64,000 bases of DNA from Chloroherpetonaceae bacterium. Its GTDB lineage: Bacteria > Bacteroidota > Chlorobiia > Chlorobiales > Thermochlorobacteraceae. Of the stretch, positions 1 through 10,676 are shown piece after piece; position 1 is the stretch's first letter, and each line of letters opens with the position of its first letter. The translations under genes were made by a program, and so were the position numbers. Under the pieces are notes generated by a model. The model ran no database searches and was not told the origin of the DNA. It saw nothing but the letters and a program-made list of their open reading frames with translations. The stretch is taken from contig JANWWA010000001.1 in the NCBI GenBank assembly GCA_025056565.1, positions 62,001 through 126,000 of the forward strand. The letters run 5' to 3'.

Positions 1-1472
1 CGGATTTCCTCCTTTACGGCTTCATACACTTTTTCACGTTCTGATTCATGGCGCAGGTAAGTGATGACAGGTTTCCGATTTTTCGGCATTTCGTCAATGA
101 TAGAGACATCTAAATCGCCGTAGAGCGTCATTGCCAGCGTGCGGGGAATTGGCGTTGCGGTCATTAGTAGAATGTGTGGATTGAGGGCTTTGTCTTGCAA
201 GGCCTTTCGTTGCAAGACCCCAAAGCGATGCTGTTCGTCAATAATCGCTAAGCCCAGATTGTGGAACTGCACCTTATCTTGAATTAAGGCGTGTGTGCCT
301 ACCACAATTTGCGTTTTGCCTGTTGCAATCGCTTCCAAGATTTCCTCTCGCAACTTTTTGCGCTGCTTGCCAACCAGCAGTTCAATCGTTACGCCAAGCG
401 GCGCCAGCAAGGACTTAAGGGTGATGTAGTGCTGAGTCGCTAAAATTTCAGTTGGCGCCATAAAGGCACATTGCGCACCGTTATCCAGCGCAATCATCAT
501 TGCAAACATTGCGACCAGCGTCTTGCCACTTCCGACATCTCCTTGCAGCAGGCGATTCATTTGACTACCGCTGCGCATATCCGCACGGATTTCTTTAATT
601 ACACGTTTTTGCGCATTGGTCATTTCATACGGCAAAGACTGGTAAAGCCGATTGGTGTAGTCGCCGACCTTTAAGAAAGGCGTGGCATGAACTGTACTAG
701 CCGTCTCTTCTTTGCGCAAAGCAAAGAGCAGTTGCATAAAAAACAGCTCCGTCCACTTTAAGCGAAACTTGGCGCGCTCCAGTGCCTCAATAGAGTCTGG
801 AAAGTGAATTTGTTCGTAGGCATCTGGTAGGGGCATTAGGTCATATTTGGAGAGCAACAACGGTGGCAAGTTTTCTTCAATGTATGGCTTTGCTTTATGT
901 AGCATTTCCCGCATCAGTCGGCGGAGCGTGCGGTTGCTCAGCCCAACTTGCTTCATTGCTTCGGTTGTGGAGTAGAGCGCAATGATCTTGCCTGTGTTAA
1001 ACAGCTCATAATCGCTTTGCTCGCCGTCCAGTTCGCCATCGCTGGACTCTGGTAAGGAGAGTTTGTCGAAGTCAGGGTGCAGCATTTGTGGTCGCGAGCC
1101 GAAGAACCCCACCTTGCCTGAGACTGCTAGTGCTTCGCCCGCCTTAAAGACCTTTTGCAGATACTGCGCCCCTTGAAACCATGTTAGGTCAAGCCGCCCT
1201 GTTCGGTCAAAGAGCTGCACCACCAGCCGACGGTTTTTCCACGATGTACCTTCAAGACGGACAGACTTAATTTCACCGACAACTGTGGCGGTTTCTCCTT
1301 CCCGAAGGGCAGCGATGCTTTTGATGAGCGTTCTATCAAGGTAGCGGCGTGGGAAAAAGTTCAGAAAATCCTCGAAGGTGCGAATGCCAGCGCGGTAAAG
1401 CGCATCGGCACGGTTTGGTCCAATGCCCTTGAGAAACTTAATGTCGCTTTGGAAAAAGCTGGCGCTGTGCAT
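1..1472 (-). CDS. recG: ATP-dependent DNA helicase RecG, partial (C-terminus outside window)
   Basis: RecG remodels stalled replication forks and branch-migrates Holliday junctions in the cytoplasm. About 490 N-terminal residues are present; the gene runs off the left edge. The ATG at 1472 opens a reading frame starting MHSASFFQSDIKFLKGIGPNRA, which matches the helix-hairpin-like start of the RecG wedge region. Walker A DVGSGKT lies near residue 312 (about 519-539) and the Walker B/motif II DEQHRFG near residue 412 (about 219-239), both in one frame without interruption. The adenylate cyclase gene lies 74 bp upstream in the same direction, so the two could be co-transcribed. Family assignment is secure; the helicase C domain is not visible here. 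Confidence 0.95.
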   Translation of the reverse strand, partial: MHSASFFQSDIKFLKGIGPNRADALYRAGIRTFEDFLNFFPRRYLDRTLIKSIAALREGETATVVGEIKSVRLEGTSWKNRRLVVQLFDRTGRLDLTWFQGAQYLQKVFKAGEALAVSGKVGFFGSRPQMLHPDFDKLSLPESSDGELDGEQSDYELFNTGKIIALYSTTEAMKQVGLSNRTLRRLMREMLHKAKPYIEENLPPLLLSKYDLMPLPDAYEQIHFPDSIEALERAKFRLKWTELFFMQLLFALRKEETASTVHATPFLKVGDYTNRLYQSLPYEMTNAQKRVIKEIRADMRSGSQMNRLLQGDVGSGKTLVAMFAMMIALDNGAQCAFMAPTEILATQHYITLKSLLAPLGVTIELLVGKQRKKLREEILEAIATGKTQIVVGTHALIQDKVQFHNLGLAIIDEQHRFGVLQRKALQDKALNPHILLMTATPIPRTLAMTLYGDLDVSIIDEMPKNRKPVITYLRHESEREKVYEAVKEEI

Positions 1473-1546
1473 ACCTTACTCGACACTTTTTCCTATCACT
1501 AAAAAATACGCTTATCTGTTACTTACCAGCGTCCTGCTCTCTCACA

Positions 1547-3754
1547 CTACTTTGTCTTCATTACATACACGCCGTCCCAATTTTCGGGGAGTGTTTCATG
1601 CGCCAGCATCTGGCAACGGCGAATGTAAGTCTTGGCAGGTCCATCGTTTGGCGAGAGCTGCAATACAGCCTCGAAGCGGCGAATTGCACCTACCCAATCC
1701 TGCTTGCGGTATAAGGCAAGTGCTTCGGCAAAGCACTCAACTTTTTCTTGCTCCTGCGACGAAAGCCCTCCCTTTTCAGAGAGCAGTTCATAGATGCGAA
1801 TTGGAATTGCTTTGCCCTTCACGCGCAGATAATCCAGCTCACGCACTTCAATAAAGTCTTTTGCTTGCTGATAGGTGCTTTCACTAATGATAATGTTTGT
1901 GCCGTATTCCTTATTTGCGCCCTCTAAGCGAGAGGCTAAGTTTACTGCATCACCAATGACGGTGTAGTCCATGTGCATCTCTGAGCCGATGTTGCCGATA
2001 ACCATCTTTCCCGTGTTCAGTCCAATGCGTGTCTGAAAATGTGGCAAGTCCGCACTTTTCTTTTCATAAAATGCTTTTAGCTGCCGGTGAATTTCCAAAG
2101 CAGTAAGACAAGCTGACGCTGCATGTAAATCCTTTGGAATTGGCGCCCCAAAAATTGCCATAATCGCATCGCCGATGTATTTATCAACCATTGCGCCATG
2201 CTCTAAGATAATTCGACTTGCCAGCGTAAAGTATTCATTGAGGAACATCACCAACTCTTTCGGCGTCAGTGTCTCCGAAATACTGGTAAAGCCCTCAATG
2301 TCGGAGAAAAACACAGTTGCCTCAATTTCTTTGCCACCTAACTCTACCTCATCAGGGTTGGCAAGGATTTCATCAATGACGCGCGGACTCAGGTATCGGT
2401 TGAAGGCTCTTCGCAACTCGCGCTTTTCTCTGCCTTCTGTAGCATAGCTCACGACCGCCGCCAGCGCAAAGGTCAGCAGAAACGATAGGATCGGGAAAGC
2501 TGCTGGAATCCACCAGCGTGCTTGCATGAATGCAACATAGACCGATGCGAGGTAAGTTAATACCAATAAAACAGCAAATACCACACTCACACTTACTCGG
2601 TTCAGCAGAAAGAACCCAGTGCCAGCTGCAACTGCTAAACACAGTGCAAGGAGCCAACTTCCTTCTTCTGGCAATTCGTGCAAGAAATGCCCATTAAGCA
2701 GGTTTGCCAGCATAGTTGCATGAATCTCCATACCGGGGTATGGCTCTAACGGCGTAAATGGGGTTGGTTTGAAATCCAGCAATCCTGCTGCAGAAGCACC
2801 GATAATGATATGCTTGTCCTGAAATTCACTTGGCGGAATATCGGGTGATTCTCCTCGCTCAAGTTGAATGGCAGAGGCAATCACTGCACCTGCAGGATAG
2901 TATTTGAATGCGCCATTTGGTCCGCCTTTGCCATACCAATAGAGCAAGAAGTTGCCATCGCTTGCAGTGGGCAAGGTCTTGAGGAGCGAATCTATGTTAC
3001 CGATGCCTTTGGAAAGTATGAAACAGCTTAGTCCGAAGTAAGGCAGATACTTATCACCCAGCTTGCATATTAGTGGCACACGCCGTGCGATGCCATCACG
3101 GTCGCTTTGGAAATTCACTACACCGAGCTTTGCCGCCCCATCTTGAAAGATGGGAATCGGTGCTTGTGCGCTGCGATACGCAGGGGTATTCAAATTTGAC
3201 GCATTTATCGCGGGCAAGAAATGCTTCGAAAACACCTCATTTTCGCCCTCCGTATGCACATCACTCGAGAGATAGGTTGCCAGCACGGCACAGCCACTTT
3301 CTTTTAGTGCACAGGCAAATGCGCTGTCAGAGGTGGCTGCATCGACACTCAAGCGGTCAAAATCAGGCTGTGAAAATTCCACATCAAAGGCAATCACTTT
3401 TGCGCCTGCCTTGTGAAGGTAACGCACCATTACGGCATAAAACTCTCTCGGCCATGGCCAGCTTTGCCCTTGCTTTTGGAAATAAGTCAGGCTGTTTTGG
3501 TCAATTGCCACCATCACAACGGAGTTATCCTCACGGTGCGGATTATGACCGTAGAGAAATCGCACATCTAAAAGCTTCAGCTCCACCACCTCCAGCAAGC
3601 CCAAGACCTGCAGCAGTGCGCTGAGCCCGAATCCAGCAAGCGTAACCGCTGCAATTCGCACGGGCTTGGACTTTCGCAGTTGCTTTGAGAAATGCAAAAG
3701 ACCTGCTGACATTGAACTGATTGTTAGTTGCTGCAAGATAAGAAAGAGCAGCAT
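1547..3754 (-). CDS. CHASE2-domain class III adenylate/guanylate cyclase
   Basis: Membrane-bound cyclase that would convert ATP (or GTP) to a cyclic nucleotide in response to an extracytoplasmic cue. 735 aa. One membrane segment at about residues 33-52 is followed by a periplasmic CHASE2 sensor, three closely spaced membrane helices (about 350-440), and a class III cyclase domain from about 470 to 650. Both metal aspartates are visible (FFSDIEGFTS and DKYIGDAIMAIFG), as is the transition-state segment GDAVNLASRLE. A short TPR-like tail follows (KQDWVGAIRRFEAVLQLSPND). An alternative ATG at 3712 would remove 14 residues; neither start has a clear ribosome binding site. Lysine or arginine choice for base selection was not resolved, so ATP specificity is inferred. 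Confidence 0.9.
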   Translation of the reverse strand: MLLFLILQQLTISSMSAGLLHFSKQLRKSKPVRIAAVTLAGFGLSALLQVLGLLEVVELKLLDVRFLYGHNPHREDNSVVMVAIDQNSLTYFQKQGQSWPWPREFYAVMVRYLHKAGAKVIAFDVEFSQPDFDRLSVDAATSDSAFACALKESGCAVLATYLSSDVHTEGENEVFSKHFLPAINASNLNTPAYRSAQAPIPIFQDGAAKLGVVNFQSDRDGIARRVPLICKLGDKYLPYFGLSCFILSKGIGNIDSLLKTLPTASDGNFLLYWYGKGGPNGAFKYYPAGAVIASAIQLERGESPDIPPSEFQDKHIIIGASAAGLLDFKPTPFTPLEPYPGMEIHATMLANLLNGHFLHELPEEGSWLLALCLAVAAGTGFFLLNRVSVSVVFAVLLVLTYLASVYVAFMQARWWIPAAFPILSFLLTFALAAVVSYATEGREKRELRRAFNRYLSPRVIDEILANPDEVELGGKEIEATVFFSDIEGFTSISETLTPKELVMFLNEYFTLASRIILEHGAMVDKYIGDAIMAIFGAPIPKDLHAASACLTALEIHRQLKAFYEKKSADLPHFQTRIGLNTGKMVIGNIGSEMHMDYTVIGDAVNLASRLEGANKEYGTNIIISESTYQQAKDFIEVRELDYLRVKGKAIPIRIYELLSEKGGLSSQEQEKVECFAEALALYRKQDWVGAIRRFEAVLQLSPNDGPAKTYIRRCQMLAHETLPENWDGVYVMKTK

Positions 3755-3864
3755 ACTGACTATGAGATACCCTACCTCACAGACAGCTACCTCATTTAGT
3801 CGGTGGAAGGCTGTAGATGCGGTAAGCCATAACTGCAGGGGCTTTGCTCAATGCAGTGCAGCGG

Positions 3865-4515
3865 TTACTTCGCCACTGGCGACGCAGGTGGTGCTGAAGC
3901 CAAGCGCCGCTTTAAGCGCTGGTTTTTGAAGAACTGCACCACAATACCGAAGGGACAGAAGTAGTGGCACATTCCACGCGCTCCGAAGATGGTTACGCCT
4001 AATCCCACTAGTGTGAGAATGAGAAAGTGTCCACCTTGCACCAGCAAACTCTCTTCGCTGTTAAATGGATTGTTGATGGGGTTTTCGCTCATATCGAGCA
4101 CTGCTTGACTATGAAATAGCCATGCTAATGGCACCCAGATTACAAGTAAAATCAGCGTTGCATACTGCGAAATTTTTGGATTGAACGATACACGCTTTTT
4201 GGCAAAGGGGAACATAATATCTTGAATTCCGCCCAGCCAGCAGAAAGTTGAACACACCCACCGGCCGCTACGTGAGGCAGCATAGACCAGACTACCCCAA
4301 AACACCAGCCCAATTGCTGCCCAAAGAATGTTTGGAATCGCAAACTTAATCAGCGCCACATGAACGAAAATAAACGTTAGCTGAATCACCAGTCGCTTGT
4401 AGACGATTTTGCGATGCGTTTTGTGGTGAGTGCTTTGCGGAGTAGGTTGCAAATCTTTTGCAACATCTTGCTGGGCAGTTGCTCGGGGAGTTTGTATGGT
4501 CTCAGCTTGCTTCAT
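3865..4515 (-). CDS. Membrane protein with paired CxxxC motifs, possible Fe-S protein
   Basis: 216 aa. The first 37 residues are polar; hydrophobic segments follow at about 41-60, 62-80, 117-135 and 163-179. Two cysteine pairs sit at membrane edges: C88-x3-C92 (CSTFC) and C183-x3-C187 (CHYFCPFG). The second resembles the cysteine/proline motifs of membrane polyferredoxin-like proteins of the NapH/NosR/YccM type, but the canonical ferredoxin CxxCxxCxxxCP clusters are absent. It lies 73 bp downstream of the ArsA-like ATPase gene in the same direction, with a 10-bp hairpin between them, so joint expression is likely. Four cysteines could hold one Fe-S cluster or form redox disulfides. Function is not known. 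Confidence 0.7.
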   Translation of the reverse strand: MKQAETIQTPRATAQQDVAKDLQPTPQSTHHKTHRKIVYKRLVIQLTFIFVHVALIKFAIPNILWAAIGLVFWGSLVYAASRSGRWVCSTFCWLGGIQDIMFPFAKKRVSFNPKISQYATLILLVIWVPLAWLFHSQAVLDMSENPINNPFNSEESLLVQGGHFLILTLVGLGVTIFGARGMCHYFCPFGIVVQFFKNQRLKRRLASAPPASPVAK

Positions 4516-4550
4516 GGTACCAACTCCTCTCAGATTTAGAACCGTCTTGC

Positions 4551-4582
4551 AGCGGCAGGTGTCGCTCAGGTTACCTGCCGCT
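4551..4582 (-). promoter_or_regulatory. Intercistronic hairpin between ArsA-like gene and CxxxC membrane protein gene
   Basis: A perfect 10-bp inverted repeat (AGCGGCAGGT ... ACCTGCCGCT) with a 12-nt loop fills much of the 73-bp gap. No T-run follows on the minus strand, so it does not look like a simple terminator. It may protect or process the mRNA and so set different levels of the two proteins; that role is inferred. Confidence 0.55.
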
Positions 4583-4588
4583 TAGCGA

Positions 4589-5899
4589 TTAGGAAGCTAT
4601 CTTACGCGTTGCGCGCAGCTTGTTCAAGATACCTTTGTCCACGTTCAGTTCCATCGGCTCTTTTTCCATTGGTGGCTCTTTGAAGAGCACTTTGAGCACA
4701 TCCCCTTCACGCACGAAGCTTTCCATTTCCAGCGTGTAGAGCACCCGTGGTAATGTAATCACTCGATGGTTGCGATCTATTGTCACACTCAGGTCTGTGC
4801 CCATTCGTACGACCTTGACTTCTTCGGCATCTTTTAGGAAGGGAATGCGAATCGCCAAAATTTCACGATTCATATTTGGCAGCGCATCCTTTTTGCTCTC
4901 GATCCAGAAGTTTTTACCGCTGTAGAACACCTTATCAGGCGACTCTCCTTTGAAGATAAGCTTGCTTAGCTCATAGAGCATATCGCAACCAATTGGTTCT
5001 ACGCGCTGCATTTCACAGCGGAAAATTGGTGTCGGGTAAAACGAGTTATCAATTTCCAAAAGATACTTACGATGCAGGTCTGACCAGAACTCGAAATACT
5101 CGCCGACGGTCTTTACTGTTGGCAAGACTTTGTTCACCACAATCGCATCAATGTTAATGCCATAGAGGTGGACAAATGTGTAGGCACGCTTGGTTTCGAG
5201 AATGGAGAGTTTTTCTGGATTTAGAACTAAGCGGAAGGTTACTTCTGGTCGCAAGATGAACTTGTTGATGTCGTCCATCTGCTTCATTAACATATTGACT
5301 TCCTCGAAGAACTCAGGGTCAGGCTGATTGGTGGCGCCCAGTGAGCGCTGCAGCGAGGCCATATTTTTGTAAAGCTTAAAGAACTGCTTGCCCATATTGC
5401 CGCCAATGATAATCTCAGGGTAAGCTAAGAGCCGTAGTGTGTTGCCCGTGGGCGAAGTATCCAGAATAATCACGTCCCACTTGCCTGACATTGCTTCATC
5501 TAAGAGGCGAGCTAGGGCAAAAATCTCATCTAAGCCGGGCTGTGTGGTCAATTCTGAGGCGACGCCTGAGTCTACACCACGACTAGTGTAGGAACTCGAG
5601 ACAAACTTCTGAAAGCCCGACATATTTTTCTTGAGCTCATAAATTGTGTCGATTTCCAAGCCATATAGATTTGGTTCGATTTCGCACGGCTCAAAGCGCC
5701 CTATTTTGAAATTGAAGACATCGGAAATAGAGTGGGCAGGATCGCTGGACATAATTAGCACGCGCTTGCCCTGACGTGACAGGGCAACCGCAGAGGCTGA
5801 AGAGACGGTTGTTTTGCCCGTGCCACCCTTGCCAGAATAAATGATGACTCGAGGGATTTTGGTGTTGCCCAGTTGCGCTTGCAGATCTCTGGTGAGCAT
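4589..5899 (-). CDS. ArsA/Get3-family anion-transporting-type ATPase with HSP20-like tail
   Basis: 436 aa soluble P-loop ATPase of the SIMIBI class. The deviant Walker A GKGGTGKTT is at about residues 24-32, followed by the switch I region SSDPAHSISDVF and the ArsA/Get3 signature DTSPTGNTLRLL (Get3 usually has H where N is here). About the last 90 residues form an ArsA_HSP20 (alpha-crystallin-like) domain, seen in green sulfur and other bacterial homologs. No arsenite-binding cysteine triad and no zinc CxxC are apparent, so arsenite efflux is not supported; a role in handling hydrophobic or tail-anchored proteins is possible by analogy. The downstream neighbour is a small membrane protein, a plausible client or partner. 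Confidence 0.88.
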   Translation of the reverse strand: MLTRDLQAQLGNTKIPRVIIYSGKGGTGKTTVSSASAVALSRQGKRVLIMSSDPAHSISDVFNFKIGRFEPCEIEPNLYGLEIDTIYELKKNMSGFQKFVSSSYTSRGVDSGVASELTTQPGLDEIFALARLLDEAMSGKWDVIILDTSPTGNTLRLLAYPEIIIGGNMGKQFFKLYKNMASLQRSLGATNQPDPEFFEEVNMLMKQMDDINKFILRPEVTFRLVLNPEKLSILETKRAYTFVHLYGINIDAIVVNKVLPTVKTVGEYFEFWSDLHRKYLLEIDNSFYPTPIFRCEMQRVEPIGCDMLYELSKLIFKGESPDKVFYSGKNFWIESKKDALPNMNREILAIRIPFLKDAEEVKVVRMGTDLSVTIDRNHRVITLPRVLYTLEMESFVREGDVLKVLFKEPPMEKEPMELNVDKGILNKLRATRKIAS

Positions 5900-6118
5900 A
5901 CTCTTCTCCTTTTCTCTTAAATGTCTTGCTCACCTAATCTGCAAATTCACGAGCAATCTTGCGGCGCTTAAAAGTCGATTGTGCCGAGAAATTCCGTGCA
6001 GCTCAATCCACTATAACTTAAAGTCTTAGCCCAGAAATCGGCTAAATCGGTCGCTACATATCGTGCTGCCTTTGGACAGCTGCGCCTCTTGATTTTCACT
6101 TAGCCTGCTGTTTATTCC

Positions 6119-6147
6119 TTTGAATCGCTGCAGCTAGCGTATATTTG
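6119..6147 (+). promoter_or_regulatory. Bacteroidota-type promoter upstream of enolase
   Basis: TTTG at 6119-6122 and TATATTTG at 6140-6147 are separated by 17 bp and lie 44 bp before the enolase ATG. This matches the published Bacteroidetes pattern (-33 TTTG, -7 TAnnTTTG; spacing there is usually about 19). The same pair recurs upstream of the lipoprotein gene at 61715. Confidence 0.55.
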
Positions 6148-6160
6148 CTTTGCCCTTTGA

Positions 6161-7531
<1,371 letters not shown>

Positions 7532-7554
7532 GGGAAACTTGCTTCAATTAGAAA

Positions 7555-7574
7555 GGGCGGCTGGAAAGCCGCCC
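7555..7574. terminator. Bidirectional hairpin terminator between eno and tRNA-Pro
   Basis: Eight-bp GC-rich stem GGGCGGCT / AGCCGCCC with a GGAA loop. It lies 23 bp after the eno stop and 22 bp beyond the 3' end of the convergent tRNA-Pro. The flanks are only moderately T-rich on either strand (TGTTTCGCTTTT forward, TTTCTAATT reverse), so it could serve both. Confidence 0.6.
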
Positions 7575-7596
7575 TGTTTCGCTTTTGCCACAACCG

Positions 7597-7670
7597 TCGG
7601 CGTGACAGGATTTGAACCTGCGACCCCCACTACCCCAAAGTGGTGCGCTACCGGGCTGCGCCACACGCCG
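7597..7670 (-). tRNA. tRNA-Pro (GGG)
   Basis: 74-nt cloverleaf on the minus strand. Acceptor arm CGGCGTG pairs with CACGCCG; anticodon stem CCACT/AGTGG encloses the loop TTGGGGT, giving anticodon GGG; the T arm has GGTTCAAATCC. The discriminator is A and the 3' CCA is not encoded, so it must be added enzymatically. Confidence 0.95.
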
Positions 7671-7862
7671 ATGTTACCCTCCACAAGAAAAGGGCTTCAA
7701 AGATACAATGATTTCCTGAAACTTGCATGCCCCTCGCTCGAGTTGCTACCAAGCTTCGTATGTCTGCCTCTCCACTGCAACTCAGCTGCTAGCAAAAGCA
7801 ATAGAGCAGGCTCTGCAATCTCCGCTTCATTCTCAACCGAGCTGATGAATTCTACACCAAAT

Positions 7863-7900
7863 AAAAAGCGCTGAGGGAAACTCTCACTTCTCCTCAGCGC
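7863..7900 (-). terminator. Rho-independent terminator after the TonB-type gene
   Basis: On the minus strand a perfect 9-bp stem (GCGCTGAGG / CCTCAGCGC) with a 15-nt loop is followed directly by TTTTTATTTGG. It starts about 32 bp after the stop of the gene ending at 7932. Confidence 0.8.
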
Positions 7901-7931
7901 ACCTTTACAAGCCGTACACGTTACCACTTTT

Positions 7932-8735
7932 CTATTTCAGCACGAAACGAATCGGGATAATCATTGCACTCTTGACGGGCTTTCCTTTCACTTGTGCCGG
8001 CAAAAAGCGTGCTTCCTCTGTAATGACGCGAAGCACCTCTGCGTTGAGCAGTGGATGAGCTGATTTCACTAAGCTAATTTGGGTGATATAACCTGCCTCA
8101 TCAATATAGACCTTCGCTACGACTTGACCTTCAATTCGGGCGCGTTCCGCCGTGAAAGGATAGACAACCTTTTTGTAGAGTCCCTCGACCCCTCCAATTA
8201 GCTCGACTTCCTTGTCAGGAATCGTTACGCTTTCTTCCACCTTTGCAAATTCTTCTGCAGCTTTCAAGGCACTCAGCATACCTGCATCGTTTGAAATTGC
8301 ACTGACCTCAATATCACGAGCAATGTTATACTGCGTTTCAGCTTCCTGCTGCTTGCCCTTGTCTCTATCCTTGTCCGCGCTTGCAGGATTTGCTTTCACG
8401 ACAATCTCAGGCGCTTCACCCAGCCTTACATCCATTCGTTTGGTTGTTGAGGCTGCGACAGCAATTTCAGCCCTCCATTCAGGGTAGCCCCGACGTTTCA
8501 CGCGCACTTCGTATCCACCCTCTTGAACTCCCAGCAGCACATAATATCCCTGCCCATTTGAAATCGCTGCCTGCGTATGTGGCACGGTTTTACCCACCAA
8601 CGACACGGTGGCACCGCCCACTGGCTCACCACGCTCATCTACTACTCTGCCGATCACTCGCCCTTGTGCCCACACTGCGCTACTTGCCGAAGTGAAGAGG
8701 AAAAGGATAGCCGAGTATAGTAATGCGCTTTTCAT
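7932..8735 (-). CDS. Secreted TonB-family protein with carboxypeptidase-regulatory-like domain
   Basis: 267 aa. A signal peptide (about 1-23, cut after VWAQ) precedes a CarboxypepD_reg-like beta-sandwich at about 25-105 (GRVIGRVVDERGEPVGGATVSLVGK, YEVRVKRRGY). A charged linker leads to a C-terminal TonB-type domain at about 185-265 with the typical VAKVYIDEAGYI ... AEVLRVITEEARFLPAQVKGKPV pattern. There is no N-terminal membrane anchor of the TonB kind, so it is more likely a periplasmic or outer-membrane-linked energy-transduction accessory than a classic TonB. It is monocistronic, with its own terminator at 7863-7900. The substrate system served is unknown, as no TonB-dependent receptor or ExbBD gene is nearby. 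Confidence 0.8.
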   Translation of the reverse strand: MKSALLYSAILFLFTSASSAVWAQGRVIGRVVDERGEPVGGATVSLVGKTVPHTQAAISNGQGYYVLLGVQEGGYEVRVKRRGYPEWRAEIAVAASTTKRMDVRLGEAPEIVVKANPASADKDRDKGKQQEAETQYNIARDIEVSAISNDAGMLSALKAAEEFAKVEESVTIPDKEVELIGGVEGLYKKVVYPFTAERARIEGQVVAKVYIDEAGYITQISLVKSAHPLLNAEVLRVITEEARFLPAQVKGKPVKSAMIIPIRFVLK

Positions 8736-8984
8736 AGTCTCCCTTTTGTAACGATTTACTTGATAAAAAAATGGACTTATGCTGCCAGTAACTTCATGTT
8801 GGTCTTTCTAAAAATTTAATCATTTTTTAACGAGAAATACAACGCTTGCAAGAGCATTGCGTTGCAGGGGCAGCATTTTGATTGCGTGAGAAAGAGGTCG
8901 GTGCATCCGAACCCCCACTCTACTCTACTGTCCGCAGTTTGCTTTCTTAGCAGGCAAAATGAGCGGCCTGTTGTTTTTACTTGG

Positions 8985-10676
8985 TTACATTCGCTCAGGT
9001 GCAGAGATACCCAGAATTTTGAAACCGTTGCGCAAAACCTGTCGGGTTGCCAGCGCAAGGTATAGGCGTGCTTTCATTATCGGCTCAGGCTCACCGACAA
9101 TGCGGCACTCCACATAGAACTTGTGAAAGGCTGCTGCTACATCGTTGAGATAGGTGACCAATTTCTGCGGCTCTAAACTTTCTGCTGCGAAGGTTATCGC
9201 TTCGGGGAAGCGCATCAATGTTTTTGCTAAGTCCAGCTCTTCTTTCAGAGACAGATGCTCGAGTACTCCATACTCAGAAGGATTCGGGGCAAAACCTGCG
9301 GTTTCCACCGCCACGCGTTCGATGCCGCAAATGCGAGCGTGCGCATACTGCAGGTAAAATACAGGGTTTTCGTTGCTTTGTTTCTTAGCAAGCTCCAAGT
9401 CGAAATTAAGGTGCGTGTCTTTGGAGCGCATCATGAAGAAAAAGCGTGTGGCGTCTGGCCCTACCTCATCAATCAGGTCGTCAAGCAGGTCGGCATTCCC
9501 CTTGCGCGTGGACATTTTCACGACTTGCCCGTTGATTGTCGTTGTAACGAACTGGTTAATCACCACTTTGACACGCGAGTCATCATAACCTAAGGCGCGT
9601 AGTGCGCGCAACACATCGGGATATTCGTCGATATGGTCAGCACCAAAGACATTGACGATTAGGTCAAAGCCACGCTCAAACTTGGTGATATGATAAGCAA
9701 TGTCAGGTAAGCGATAGCTTGGTTCACCGTTGGACTTCACGAGCACAGTGTCGACAGGGATTTCCTCCTTTGTCTCCTTATTTACTGTTTTTTTGCCCAA
9801 AAGTGAGGTCTTAAACCAGATTGCTCCATCACGCCGCTCAATATAACCCAGTCGGTCTAGCTCTTCAATCACGCGGTCGTTACGACTGGGTTCGCCGCAC
9901 TCACGGCGGTAGAGTTCCAGCTCGTTAAAGTAAGAATCATGCTTAATTCCTAAGCGCAAGAGTGTCTTTTTGATGGATTCAAAAATCTCTGCTTCGGCAA
10001 ACTCCTTGAAGAAATAGGGTGATGCACTTTCTTTCTTGGTGTCGCCGTATTGCTCGTAAATCTTTCTTGCGATGTCTTTGATATACTCACCTTGATAATA
10101 GTCTTCGGGGAAGTCAACTTTTTCGCCGCAGTACTCGAGGTAGCGTAGTCGAACAGACTCGCCCAAGATACGCATTTGCCGTCCTGCATTGTTGAAGTAA
10201 TACTCTCGCGTTACGCTGTAGCCCTGTGCTTCGAGCAGGTTTGCAATTGTATCGCCCAAGACCCCGCCTCGCCCACGACCGACGGTCAGCGGCCCTGTTG
10301 GATTGGCACTGACATACTCCACGATTGCTTTTTTGCCTACTCCAACCGTAGAGCGTCCATAGCGCTCACCCTGCAGAAGCACTTCTTGGATGGAGCGCAC
10401 AATAAAGGGCTTTGCAAAGTAGAAGTTGATAAAGCCTGCCCCAGCGACCTCAATGCGCTCCATTGTATCGTGTTGGAAAGGCAACTTTGCGACAATGTCG
10501 GTAGCAATCTGGCGCGGATTTTTTTTCAGCGCCTTAGCTAAGAGCATTGCGATGTTTGTGGAGGCATCGCCAAACTTTTCGTCCGCTGGCTTCTCAATCA
10601 AGATTGGCTGTTCGGGCAGTGCAATGCCCAGCTCTCCTAATGCGGACTGAATGCCTGAAATCAGCAGCTCTTTCAT
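8985..10676 (-). CDS. argS: Arginyl-tRNA synthetase
   Basis: Class I synthetase charging tRNA-Arg, cytosolic, 563 aa (normal length). The N-terminal Arg-specific domain, the region ANPTGPL...GRGRGG at about residues 125-138, the KMSK-like loop KMSTRKG, and the family C-terminus LGISAPERM are seen. The HIGH signature is replaced: residues 131-134 read TVGR. This may be usual for the Chlorobi lineage, which I could not check. The start codon overlaps the stop of the DUF3078 gene by 4 bp (ATGA), so it is translationally coupled and is the last gene of the serS-ggt-DUF3078-argS run. Confidence 0.97.
   Translation of the reverse strand: MKELLISGIQSALGELGIALPEQPILIEKPADEKFGDASTNIAMLLAKALKKNPRQIATDIVAKLPFQHDTMERIEVAGAGFINFYFAKPFIVRSIQEVLLQGERYGRSTVGVGKKAIVEYVSANPTGPLTVGRGRGGVLGDTIANLLEAQGYSVTREYYFNNAGRQMRILGESVRLRYLEYCGEKVDFPEDYYQGEYIKDIARKIYEQYGDTKKESASPYFFKEFAEAEIFESIKKTLLRLGIKHDSYFNELELYRRECGEPSRNDRVIEELDRLGYIERRDGAIWFKTSLLGKKTVNKETKEEIPVDTVLVKSNGEPSYRLPDIAYHITKFERGFDLIVNVFGADHIDEYPDVLRALRALGYDDSRVKVVINQFVTTTINGQVVKMSTRKGNADLLDDLIDEVGPDATRFFFMMRSKDTHLNFDLELAKKQSNENPVFYLQYAHARICGIERVAVETAGFAPNPSEYGVLEHLSLKEELDLAKTLMRFPEAITFAAESLEPQKLVTYLNDVAAAFHKFYVECRIVGEPEPIMKARLYLALATRQVLRNGFKILGISAPERM

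Noticed and set aside
3073-3624. Open frame of 183 codons opposite the CHASE2 cyclase gene
   Set aside because: His/Arg/Pro-rich shadow translation without start signals; the opposite strand has a complete cyclase.
4589-5899. Arsenite-efflux ATPase (arsA in a resistance operon)
   Set aside because: No arsenite-binding cysteine triad and no arsB, arsR or arsD neighbours; the family tail is HSP20-like.
8930-8985. Possible terminator after argS
   Set aside because: Only a 5-bp stem with a long loop and no T-run.
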